Source of the DNA: Hydrogenophaga sp.
GTDB lineage: Bacteria > Pseudomonadota > Gammaproteobacteria > Burkholderiales > Burkholderiaceae_C
DNA length: 46,982 nucleotides
Assembly: GCA_030653975.1 (NCBI GenBank)
Contig: JAURYH010000034.1
Span: forward strand, 1-46,982
Direction of reading: 5' to 3'
Both the position numbers and the translations under genes were made by a program. Shown piece by piece: positions 34,052-41,511 of the stretch (its first letter is position 1; each line of letters starts with the position of its first letter). A model generated the notes under the pieces. That model did not search any database. It was given only the letters and a program-made list of their open reading frames with translations, and was not told the DNA's origin.

Positions 34052-34453
34052 ATGGGCAATAAACTTTACGTCGGCAACCTGCCGTACACCGTCCGCGACG
34101 AAGACCTGCAACAGTCTTTCAGCGAATTCGGCACTGTTTCCAGCGCCAAGGTCATGATGGAACGCGACACCGGTCGCTCCAAAGGTTTTGGTTTCGTCGA
34201 AATGGGCAGCGATGCCGAAGCGCAAGCCGCCATTTCCGGCATGAACGGCCAGTCGCTCGGCGGCCGCAGCATCACCGTGAACGAAGCCCGTCCGATGGAG
34301 GCACGTCCTCCCCGCACCGGCGGCTACGGCGGTGGTGGTGATCGTTCGGGTGGCGGCGGCTACGGCGGCGGCGGTGGCGGCTACGGTGGTGGCGGCGATC
34401 GCTCCGGCGGTGGCGGCTACGGCGGCGGCGGCGGTGGCCGCGGCGGCTACTAA
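34052..34453 (+). CDS. Glycine-rich RRM RNA-binding protein
   Basis: A 133-residue protein with a complete RNA-recognition motif: RNP2 LYVGNLP (4-10) and RNP1 KGFGFVEM (about 45-52) with the usual aromatic residues. The last 40 residues are almost only Gly, Tyr, Arg, Ser and Asp repeats (GGYGGGGDRSGGG), like cyanobacterial and proteobacterial cold-inducible RRM proteins. It should bind single-stranded RNA in the cytoplasm. TGAGGAGTCCCC precedes the ATG. The 160-bp leader and glycine-rich tail suggest post-transcriptional or temperature control (inference). Confidence 0.93.
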   Translation: MGNKLYVGNLPYTVRDEDLQQSFSEFGTVSSAKVMMERDTGRSKGFGFVEMGSDAEAQAAISGMNGQSLGGRSITVNEARPMEARPPRTGGYGGGGDRSGGGGYGGGGGGYGGGGDRSGGGGYGGGGGGRGGY

Positions 34454-34495
34454 GCCCTGCAGTCCAGCCGTCTCAGCCTTGCGCTGAGCACAGCA

Positions 34496-34534
34496 CAAAA
34501 GGCTTCGGAACTCCGGTTTCGAGGCCTTTTTTCT
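34496..34534 (+). terminator. Intrinsic terminator after the RRM gene
   Basis: AAAAGGCTTCG and CGAGGCCTTTTTT can pair, followed by a T-run. It lies about 40 nt after the RRM stop and may also serve the convergent ABC transporter gene. Confidence 0.75.
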
Positions 34535-34565
34535 TGGGCGACGCGGGGATGGGTGACCCCTTGGC

Positions 34566-36332
34566 TCAATCCGGCTCGATCTCGACCGCCTGGTCCCGCT
34601 CCCCGATCTGCTGACGCCACATGGCGTAGTACAGCCCTCTTTGCTCCACCAGATCGGCGTGACTGCCGCTTTCGGTGATGCGCCCTTTTTCCAGCACGTA
34701 GATGGTGTCCGCGTGCAGCACGGTGGACAGGCGGTGGGCGATCAGCAGCGTGATCTGGGTGCGCGCGCTCGACACCGCGCGCATGGTCTCGGTGATTTTC
34801 TGCTCGGTGATCGAGTCCAGCGCCGACGTGGCTTCGTCAAAAATCAGCAGGCGCGGTTCGCGCAGCAGCGCCCGGGCAATCGACAGCCGCTGGCGCTCGC
34901 CCCCGGACAGTTTGGTGCCCGACTCGCCGATCAGCGTGTCCAGCCCCTGTGGCATGCGCGCCAGCAGGCCGGTGCAGGAAGCCTGCGCCAGCGCGTGCAG
35001 GATCTGCTCGTCGCTCGCGTCGGGGCGCACAAACAACAGGTTCTCGCGCACGGTGCCGGCAAACAGGCTGGTCTCCTGCGTCACATAACCGACCTGGCGG
35101 CGCGCCTCGTTGTAGCGCAGGTTGCGGCTGCCCACTTCGTTGTAATAGACCTCGCCTTCGGCAGGCCGGTACAGGCCCAGCAGCAGCTTGACCAGCGTTG
35201 ATTTGCCCGAGCCCGAGGGGCCGACAAAGGCGATGGTGTCGCCGCGCACCGCCTTGAAGGACACGCCGTCGATCGCATTGCCCAAGGCGCCGCGGTGGCG
35301 GAACACCACGTTGTCAAAGCGCAGCGACTCGATCGGACCGATCGGCAGCGCCTGCGGCGGACGGCGGTCCACCGGCCGGGCCATCAGTTCGGCGAAGTTG
35401 CTCATCGACGCACTGGCTTCGCGCCACGCCAGGATGACGGTGCCCAGCTCCTGCAGCGGCGCCAGGATCGCCACGGCAATGAACTGCATCGCGATCAGCT
35501 CACCGGTGCTCAGCACGTCGCGAAAAATCAGCCACAGCAGCGTGAACAGCACCGACAGCTTGAGCAGGCTGAGCGTGGAGCCCTGCCAGAACGTCAGCCA
35601 CCGGATGTGGCGCACCTTGGCCATTTCGAGCGCGAAGACGGCTTCGGTCTTGGCTTCCAGGCGGCGGATCTCGCGAAAGGTCAGGCCCAGGCTCTTGATC
35701 AGCGCCACGTTGCGCAGCGACTCCGTGATGAAGCCGGCGTTGCGCGTGGTTTCGCGGTTGATCGAGCGCTGCTGGCCGCGGATCTGCCGGCTGAGCAAGC
35801 CACTCAGGCCGCCCAGCACCAGCAGGCCGATCAGGAACACCGGCACCAGCGCCCAGCTCTTCGTGACGGCGTACCAGACCAGAAAGCTCATGCCGATGAC
35901 CGCGGCAAACAGCACATTGATGAAGGCGTTGAGAAAACGCTCGGTGTCGGCGCGCACGCGCATCAGCAACGACAGGGTTTCGCCGCTGCGCCGCTCCTCG
36001 AACTCCTGGATTTCCAGGCGCATGGTCTGGCGCAGGCCGTCGTTGAAGATCTGCGTGCCAAACCGCTGCACCACCAGCCGGGTCACGTATTCCTGCACCG
36101 CCTTGGTCGCCCGCGAGGCCAGCGCCACGACCACCGCCAGGGCCAGCAGCAGCAGCGCACCGCGCACCAGCTCTTCGTCGCTCTTGGTGTGGCGCTGCGT
36201 GGCGTAGCCATCGATCAGCCAGCCGAAGATGATGGGGTCCACCAGCGCCAGAATCTGGCTCACGGCGGCCAGCAGCAAGGCGAGCGCGACGAGCCGGCGC
36301 TGGGGACGGAGGTATTTCCAGAGGATGTGCAT
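34566..36332 (-). CDS. ABC-type exporter, fused permease and ATPase
   Basis: A 588-residue half-transporter. Six transmembrane helices occupy residues 15-310. The nucleotide-binding domain has Walker A GPSGSGKST (about 372-380), Q-loop YVTQE, signature LSGGERQRLSIARAL, Walker B LLIFDEATSALDS and the H-loop IAHRLST. It works as a homodimer in the inner membrane; lipid or drug export is typical, but the substrate cannot be told from the sequence. The start is ATG 36332. It lies 58 bp from the phosphatase gene on the same strand. Confidence 0.9.
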   Translation of the reverse strand: MHILWKYLRPQRRLVALALLLAAVSQILALVDPIIFGWLIDGYATQRHTKSDEELVRGALLLLALAVVVALASRATKAVQEYVTRLVVQRFGTQIFNDGLRQTMRLEIQEFEERRSGETLSLLMRVRADTERFLNAFINVLFAAVIGMSFLVWYAVTKSWALVPVFLIGLLVLGGLSGLLSRQIRGQQRSINRETTRNAGFITESLRNVALIKSLGLTFREIRRLEAKTEAVFALEMAKVRHIRWLTFWQGSTLSLLKLSVLFTLLWLIFRDVLSTGELIAMQFIAVAILAPLQELGTVILAWREASASMSNFAELMARPVDRRPPQALPIGPIESLRFDNVVFRHRGALGNAIDGVSFKAVRGDTIAFVGPSGSGKSTLVKLLLGLYRPAEGEVYYNEVGSRNLRYNEARRQVGYVTQETSLFAGTVRENLLFVRPDASDEQILHALAQASCTGLLARMPQGLDTLIGESGTKLSGGERQRLSIARALLREPRLLIFDEATSALDSITEQKITETMRAVSSARTQITLLIAHRLSTVLHADTIYVLEKGRITESGSHADLVEQRGLYYAMWRQQIGERDQAVEIEPD

Positions 36333-36390
36333 AGATTTCCGGAGGACAGGCCCATTGAGCGTACCCCGGAACGCCCCGCCGGGCGACCGT

Positions 36391-36894
36391 TCAACTCGCG
36401 CCGTCGAGCGCCCGGCGCACGTGTTGCATCAGCCCTTCGCAGCCGTCTTCCACCAGGTCCAGCACCTCTTCAAACCCGCGCGCGCCGCCCTGGTAGGGGT
36501 CGGGCACCACCGCGCTGTCGTGGTGCTGGAAGAACTCGGCAAAGCGCCGCAGCTTGCGGGCCTGTGGGGGCGGGCAGCGTTCCTGGGCCAGCGCGAGGTT
36601 GTCCCAGTCCATGGCGAGGATCAGGTCGAAATGTTCGAAGTCGCTGACCTGGAGCTGCCGGGCGCGCTGGGTCGAGAGGTCGTAGCCGCGCTGGAGCGCG
36701 TGCGCCTGGCTGCGCGCATCGGGCGGGGCGCCGACGTGGTAACTGTGCGTGCCGGCGGAGTCAACCTGCACCCGGTCGCCCAGGCCGGCGGCCTGGACCC
36801 GGGCTTCGAAAACGCCGTGCGCCGTCGGGCTGCGGCAGATGTTGCCCATGCAGAGGAAAAGGACACGGTAGGGTGGGCGGTGAGGGGCGTTCAC
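36391..36894 (-). CDS. Low-molecular-weight protein-tyrosine phosphatase
   Basis: A 167-residue phosphatase with the active-site loop CMGNICRS (Cys15 to Arg21, CX5R) at the N-terminus and the general-acid Asp in VPDPYQGG. It dephosphorylates protein tyrosine in the cytoplasm; in bacteria it often counters exopolysaccharide tyrosine kinases. The start is assigned at GTG 36894 because it puts the CX5R loop at the usual position, although no clear ribosome site precedes it. Longer frames upstream look non-coding. Confidence 0.88.
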   Translation of the reverse strand: MNAPHRPPYRVLFLCMGNICRSPTAHGVFEARVQAAGLGDRVQVDSAGTHSYHVGAPPDARSQAHALQRGYDLSTQRARQLQVSDFEHFDLILAMDWDNLALAQERCPPPQARKLRRFAEFFQHHDSAVVPDPYQGGARGFEEVLDLVEDGCEGLMQHVRRALDGAS

Positions 36895-37075
36895 GGTGCA
36901 GTCGGGGGCGGGTGGTGGGTGCCTTCGGTGGCGTTGGCGCCATTTTGCGCGCGGAACACCGTGGCGCAGGACCGCCCCCACATTCGTTTTGTTTGCGCCG
37001 CGTGGCAACATCGCGGCTGCGCGTGCCCGCGCCCGGCCGAATCCCCGTTCAACCCACCCCCCGCGAAGACCCCCC

Positions 37076-37549
37076 ATGGAACTGCCCGCCCACCAGCTCA
37101 GCATGTCGGTGCTGATGACCCCCGACACCGCCAACTTCTCCGGCAACGTGCACGGCGGCACCATCCTCAAGCTGCTCGACCAGGTGGCTTACGCCTGCGC
37201 CAGCCGCTACGCCGCCAGCTACGTCGTCACCCTCAGCGTCGACCAGGTCATGTTCCGCCAGGCCATCCACGTGGGCGAACTCGTCACCTTCCTCGCCTCG
37301 GTCAACCACACCGGCAGCTCGTCCATGGAAGTGGGCATCAAGGTGATCGCGGAAAACATCCGCACCCAGGAAAACCGCCACGTCAACAGCTGCTTCTTCA
37401 CCATGGTCGCCGTGGACGACACCGGCAAACCCACCCCCGTGGCCCCCCTGCGCCCCTTCACCCCCGACGAACGCCGCCGCTACGCCGCAGCCGAGGTGCG
37501 CAAAGCCATGCGCCGGGAGATGGAGCAGCGGTTTGGGGCTATTCGCTGA
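37076..37549 (+). CDS. Acyl-CoA thioesterase (hotdog fold, YciA-like)
   Basis: A 157-residue hotdog thioesterase. The catalytic helix region is TANFSGNVHGGTILKLLDQVAYACASR, with the conserved Asp, followed by VTLSVDQVMFRQAIHVGELV and HVNSCFFTMVAVDDTGKP. It hydrolyses acyl-CoA in the cytoplasm, probably as a hexamer. A decayed copy of its 3' end lies about 430 bp downstream (37976-38040), on the far side of an unrelated gene fragment. Confidence 0.9.
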   Translation: MELPAHQLSMSVLMTPDTANFSGNVHGGTILKLLDQVAYACASRYAASYVVTLSVDQVMFRQAIHVGELVTFLASVNHTGSSSMEVGIKVIAENIRTQENRHVNSCFFTMVAVDDTGKPTPVAPLRPFTPDERRRYAAAEVRKAMRREMEQRFGAIR

Positions 37550-37570
37550 CCGGCTCGGTGGTCCGGCGGC

Positions 37571-37948
37571 GTGCTGGACTTGACCTTCGACGTCGCTGCA
37601 AAGTCAAATGCCGACGCTGGCAAGGTGAAGATCCTCGGCGTCACAGGAGATCACCATGACCCTCGCCTGCCCAACGTGCCCACTGCGGCAGAGAGCGGCC
37701 TGAAGGACTTCGTCTTGGGTTCGTGGCTGGGCTTGTTCGCCCCGGTTGGCACGCCGGCGCCGGTGGTGGAAAGGCTCAACAAGGCCGTTAACGCTGCACT
37801 GGCCGACCCCAGCCTGGTCAAGCAGATGGAAGACATGGGCATCACACCAGCCAGCGGGCCACCGTCGGCCCTGGCGAACGCCGTCCAGCAGGACATGGCG
37901 ATTTATCGGCGAATCGTCAAGGATGCCAAGCTGACTTTCAAGGAATAA
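37571..37948 (+). pseudogene. Fragment of a TctC/Bug-type substrate-binding protein
   Basis: About 125 residues that match only the C-terminal third of a tripartite tricarboxylate transporter receptor (Bug family, normally about 320 residues). DLTFDVAAKS, GKVKILGVTG, LPNVPTAAESGLKDF, GSWLGLFAPVGTPAPVVERLNKAVNAAL and a terminal EIVKDAKLTFKE-like end are recognisable. It has no signal peptide or ligand-binding first lobe, so it cannot function. It sits between the intact thioesterase gene and a decayed copy of that gene's tail. Confidence 0.85.
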
Positions 37949-37975
37949 AACCGCGTTGATCCAAAACGCCCCTTG

Positions 37976-38040
37976 TCCGCCATGGTCGCGGTGGACGACG
38001 CCGGCTAGCTGACCAACGTGGCGCCGCGGTTTGGGGCGGT
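37976..38040 (+). repeat. Decayed duplicate of the thioesterase gene tail
   Basis: CCATGGTCGCGGTGGACGAC (37980) repeats CCATGGTCGCCGTGGACGAC of the intact gene near 37400, with GCCGGC for ACCGGC next, and later CGGTTTGGGGCG repeats the end of that gene (CGGTTTGGGGCT). In-frame stops and internal loss show it is not coding. Together the two copies flank the TctC fragment, recording an old rearrangement. Confidence 0.6.
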
Positions 38041-38116
38041 GCGGTTGGGGAGATGAGGTTTGGCCGAAACGTTAAGTCAGCGGCTTGAAGGAGTTGGCCA
38101 CGGGCAGACGATGGCG

Positions 38117-38220
38117 GCTAACAGGAGCGCGCCCCTCAAAAATGAGGTCCGTGGCACTGAAGCAAAGGGTGAGGTACCCCAGGAGTTCGCGGACGGGGCG
38201 TCCACTGCCAGGCTGTTAGC
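38117..38220 (-). repeat. attC-like inverted repeat at the 3' end of the HNH gene
   Basis: GCTAACAG (read leftward from 38220) and CTGTTAGC (ending at 38117) are perfect 8-bp complements 104 bp apart, with a weaker inner GCCCC/GGGGC pairing. The stop codon TAA of the HNH gene lies inside the first arm, as in many integron gene cassettes where the attC R'' box contains the stop. GTTAGCC deviates by one base from GTTRRRY, and the R'' side is a poorer match. No integrase gene is in the window. Confidence 0.35.
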
Positions 38221-38593
38221 GATTGCGGCCTGCTTCTTCTAGCCAATATTTATAGTCGCGTACATAGCTGCAACGCTCTTCGTCGCAGCGTTTTTGCTTT
38301 ATGTACTCACGCGCCGCTTGAACCGCACGGCTGAACGATTCAGCGGTAACAGCCTCTCCAGGCAACGGATCGAAGGAGCCTTTAATGCTATTGCAAACAC
38401 CACATGCGGCGACGCGATTGAATTCTTCATTGTCTTGTCCGCCGAATTTCTTCGGTCGCAGGTGATCAAGATGGCACGAAGCAAAGGTATCTAAATTCTC
38501 TAAGAGATCCCGGCCGCAATAGACACATTTGAATTCGTCGCGTTTAAACGCTTTATAAAAAACGCTTTTCGGCTTAACTATCGGCATAGACAT
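38216..38593 (-). CDS. HNH endonuclease
   Basis: A 125-residue HNH nuclease. A treble-clef zinc site is formed by CVYC (23-26) and CGVC (64-67). The catalytic HLDHLRPKKFGG (41-52) and a following Asn68 complete the fold. Members cut double-stranded DNA; such short forms are common in mobile elements and defence islands. The patch is AT-richer than flanking chromosome, supporting acquisition. Its 3' end overlaps an attC-like repeat, so it may have arrived as a gene cassette. No obvious partner or immunity gene is adjacent. Confidence 0.88.
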   Translation of the reverse strand: MSMPIVKPKSVFYKAFKRDEFKCVYCGRDLLENLDTFASCHLDHLRPKKFGGQDNEEFNRVAACGVCNSIKGSFDPLPGEAVTAESFSRAVQAAREYIKQKRCDEERCSYVRDYKYWLEEAGRNR

Positions 38594-38845
38594 TAAAGGG
38601 TCTCCTTTCGATTAATTGCGAAGTTGCGCGAAGAGTTAAATTTGAAAATCGACAAAGAACTTCAACAGGCTATGAAACCCTTGACCATGCTGCGATCACA
38701 TAATATTGCTCGATCTAAGGGATCTATTTTTTATCGTGATTTACTTTTGGTTCGAAAGGTTTTTACACAACCTCAAAATTTGACAAGAGAGAGTTGATCA
38801 GACTTGCTGGAGCAAGGCTTTCGACGGGCTTGTAAAGCCGATCAG
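38594..38845. other. AT-rich intergenic stretch between the HNH and DUF4062 genes
   Basis: About 250 bp with no credible gene and much higher AT content than the window average. It contains a CTTGCTGGAGCAAG palindrome (38803-38816) and GGCTTT...AAAGCC pairing just after the DUF4062 stop, which may act as a weak terminator for that leftward gene. The leftward promoter of the HNH gene should also lie here; TCTCC before its ATG gives GGAGA as ribosome site. Confidence 0.45.
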
Positions 38846-39961
38846 TTAGACCTCACGATCTTCATCTTCATCTTCCTCTTCCTCGACCTCGCCAGGAAGG
38901 ACGTCTTCGTCAATCGGGTCCCGATGCACTGCGCGGAGTTGAACCATGAGTGCATCGCCATAAGGTGTGAGAGTCCAATACGTGCCGGTGTCTTTCACGC
39001 TGCGCTTCTTGTCGTTCACCTTTATCAACCCAAGGGCCCGCAACTGAATGATGCATGTGTCGATTTCGCTTGCGGTGTGCGAGAAATCAATGAGCTGCTT
39101 ATCCTTGAACTGATTGTTTTCTCGATAGACCTTTGCCGCTTCTTGTGTGAGGAATGATTTCAACGCGTTTTTGAGTACATGGTCCGTTGCCTCATTCGTC
39201 ATGGTTGGTGCGACCGCTCCAAAGATCTGATTCCATGTTGGATTTATTGAACCTCTGAATCTGACATCTTTGCTGTGTGGGTATATTGAATTGTGCGGGC
39301 GAGAGGTAAACGCCAAGTTTAATTCTTGTCGATCATTCCCTTGTGCTAGGGCGTCCGTTCCAGGTGGTGGCCCAGAATCTCTTGCAGCGGAAACTTGCTC
39401 CAGCTCAACGATGCGATTTTTTAATGTAAGAACCTCCATCAAAGTCGCCCCAGTAGGGAGGCAATCTGCACGCACCCAACCCACTCCAGGTTGTCGTTTT
39501 ATTACTGAAGTTAAACCGACGATTACTCTTGCCTTGAGATCGTCAGCATTCTTCCAGTAGACACATGTGTGGCCCTTCTCAACTTTTGCACGAAAGGCGG
39601 CAAGCTTCTTCCATGCAGGTCCCCCCGTCTCTGTTTTTCCACGTGGCAAGTTGTCTGGATTTTCATGGAGTAGCGGTATTACTGGCTTCTTTGTAGCCAG
39701 GGCGTAGTCGTACTCCTTCTCGGTGAATCCGATCCCTGCTTCGTCTAGCGAGCCATACCTACCGCCGACGATGAGTACGTAGTAGTCGGAGCTGTCAATC
39801 ACGTCTTTGATCAACTGCCACGCAGACGAATCTGTAGCCGGGAAAAGTTCCATTCCGGCGGGCATATGGTCCAGCTCGAGAATAGCTTTGAGTACTGCTT
39901 GGCGCTCATCCTTTAGATCGGTGAAGGTGGAGCTAATGAAAACCTGGAATCTTTTGTCCAT
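38846..39961 (-). CDS. DUF4062 domain protein with C-terminal winged-helix-like region
   Basis: A 371-residue protein. Residues 4-90 are a DUF4062 domain (FQVFISSTFTDLKDERQAV, SDYYVLIVGGRYGS, IGFTEKEYDYAL), a Rossmann-like domain related to TIR-type modules and normally found at the N-terminus of STAND NTPases. No NTPase follows here. A coiled-coil-like stretch (LTLKNRIVELEQ) and a region near 280-345 resembling a winged helix (QLIDFSHTASEIDTCIIQLRALGLIKV) come next, ending in an acidic EEEEDEDED tail. It could be a nucleotide-signalling or effector protein. It is isolated and AT-richer than its surroundings. Confidence 0.82.
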   Translation of the reverse strand: MDKRFQVFISSTFTDLKDERQAVLKAILELDHMPAGMELFPATDSSAWQLIKDVIDSSDYYVLIVGGRYGSLDEAGIGFTEKEYDYALATKKPVIPLLHENPDNLPRGKTETGGPAWKKLAAFRAKVEKGHTCVYWKNADDLKARVIVGLTSVIKRQPGVGWVRADCLPTGATLMEVLTLKNRIVELEQVSAARDSGPPPGTDALAQGNDRQELNLAFTSRPHNSIYPHSKDVRFRGSINPTWNQIFGAVAPTMTNEATDHVLKNALKSFLTQEAAKVYRENNQFKDKQLIDFSHTASEIDTCIIQLRALGLIKVNDKKRSVKDTGTYWTLTPYGDALMVQLRAVHRDPIDEDVLPGEVEEEEDEDEDREV

Positions 39962-40131
39962 ATCGATGTACGACTCTGTGAGATTTAACGTTGGACTTCA
40001 GCGGCTGTTGATGGCGTTCCGCTGTTGCAAACACTATAGCCCACGTACCAAGCAAACTTGCGTGTAATGGCTGTTTTGTTTCTTGCAACTCGATTTCGCT
40101 TCGGGACGAAATACGACGTATGAGCACCTCC

Positions 40132-41073
40132 TCACCCCCAAACCGCCTCCAACGCCCCCCAGGCACCCGCGATCACCGGCTCCCCCGCCCGTTCGGCCAG
40201 ACAAACAAAACTCAGGTCGCATTCCAGTGCCACCTGGTCGGCCACCACCAGGCCGCGGGCCTGGGCTTCGCGCATGGCGATGGCGTCGCGCACGAGGCTC
40301 AGGCCGACGCCGCTTTTCACCAGGTCGAGCATCGACGCTTCCTGGTCCACCAGGGCCACGCGCCGGGGCTCCAGGCCGGTGAGCGAGCCGGGGCCGAACA
40401 CGCGGCGCTGCAGCCGGTGGTGGGCGCTGGCCGGTGGGGTGGCGAGCCAGGGCAGGGCGGCCAGGGCTTTCCAGTCTTTGCCGCGCACCTGCGGGCCCCA
40501 GCCGGCGGGCGCGAGCACGCGGTAGGTGAAGCGGGTCAGCGCGCGCAGCCGGTAGGGCGCGCCCACCGGGTCGTCGGGCAGGTTGAGGAAGAAGCCCACG
40601 TCGAGCGCGCCGCGCGCGATCTGCGCCAGCACGTCGCCGCTCATGCCCTGGCGCAGCTCGGTGCCCACCTGCGGGCTGGACTCGACGAGCTGTTTCAGGA
40701 ACGCGCCGAGGCGGGTGAACTCGGGGTCGAGGATGGTGCCGATGCGCAGCGTGCCGCGCACGGTGGTGTGCAGTGCGGCGGCGGCCTGGCCGAAGTCGGC
40801 CAGGGTGGCGAGCGCGCGCTCGGCCACGGGCAGCAGGGCGGCGCCGTCGTGCGTGAGCGCCATGCCCTGGGGCGTGCGGGTGAACAGCGCCAGCCCGGTG
40901 GCCTCGGCCAGGGTTTTCAGCTGCAGGCTCACCGCCGGCTGGCTCAGGTGCAGGCGCAACGCGGCGCGCGACACATTGCCCTCGCGCGCCACGGCCACGA
41001 AGGCGCGCAGGGTCTGCGGGTCCACGCTGGGCAGGCGGCCCGGCGCGGCGGTGGGGGGAGTGGGTGGGGGCAT
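40132..41073 (-). CDS. LysR-type transcriptional regulator
   Basis: A 313-residue LysR regulator. A short Pro-rich N-terminal tail precedes the helix-turn-helix (DPQTLRAFVAVAREGNVSRAALRLHLSQPAVSLQLKTLAEATG, about 17-60) and a periplasmic-binding-like effector domain (RGTLRIGTILDPEF, VKSGVGLSLVRDAIAM). Target genes are not clear. The divergent DUF2007 and GMC oxidoreductase genes are candidates, with the 146-bp gap between them as shared control region. Confidence 0.9.
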   Translation of the reverse strand: MPPPTPPTAAPGRLPSVDPQTLRAFVAVAREGNVSRAALRLHLSQPAVSLQLKTLAEATGLALFTRTPQGMALTHDGAALLPVAERALATLADFGQAAAALHTTVRGTLRIGTILDPEFTRLGAFLKQLVESSPQVGTELRQGMSGDVLAQIARGALDVGFFLNLPDDPVGAPYRLRALTRFTYRVLAPAGWGPQVRGKDWKALAALPWLATPPASAHHRLQRRVFGPGSLTGLEPRRVALVDQEASMLDLVKSGVGLSLVRDAIAMREAQARGLVVADQVALECDLSFVCLAERAGEPVIAGAWGALEAVWG

Positions 41074-41219
41074 GGGTGCTCGCTTTATTTGCCAGACTTA
41101 TACCAAGCCTCGGGCGATTTCATTGGACTTTTGCGCGGCCGATCTACAAACTCGCGCCATTCCCGTGAGCAGACCATGAGCACCGCAAATACCCAGCGCC
41201 TTCACCGGCGTCCCTGACC

Positions 41220-41504
41220 ATGCACGGCGACAGCCCCTACGACCCGAGCGAAGGCGACTGGCAGACGCTGGCCACCTTCTTCAGCCCGACCGAGGCCTAC
41301 CTGTTGCGCGGCTGCCTGCAGTCGGCCGGGGTGCCCGCGGTGGTGGCCGACGCCCACCTGGTGCAGGCCCACACCCTGCTGGCCGGCGCGATCCAGGTGC
41401 GCGTGCTGGTGCCCGAGCACCGCTTCGCCGAGGCCGAGGCGGTGGTGGAAGCCTTCCACCGCGGCGACTTCAGCCTGCCCGACGACGCTTTGCCCCCCGA
41501 GTGA
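41220..41504 (+). CDS. DUF2007 domain protein
   Basis: A 94-residue protein with the DUF2007 (putative signal-transducing) pattern WQTLATFFSPTEAYLLRGCLQSAGVPAVVADAHLVQ and IQVRVLVPEHRFAEAEAVVEAF, a ferredoxin-like fold found alone or fused to other domains. No known reaction. It ends 7 nt before the GMC oxidoreductase ATG and should be co-transcribed with it. Confidence 0.85.
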   Translation: MHGDSPYDPSEGDWQTLATFFSPTEAYLLRGCLQSAGVPAVVADAHLVQAHTLLAGAIQVRVLVPEHRFAEAEAVVEAFHRGDFSLPDDALPPE

Positions 41505-41511
41505 ACCCACC

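Noticed and set aside
34300..34453. GGC/GGT-rich repeats in the RRM gene as a CRISPR-like or tandem repeat array
   Set aside because: They simply encode the glycine-rich tail of the RNA-binding protein.
38740..38851. A second attC-like site at GTTAGAC (38845-38851) after the DUF4062 stop
   Set aside because: GTTAGAC fits GTTRRRY, but no complementary RYYYAAC partner lies 60-130 bp away, so there is no paired structure.
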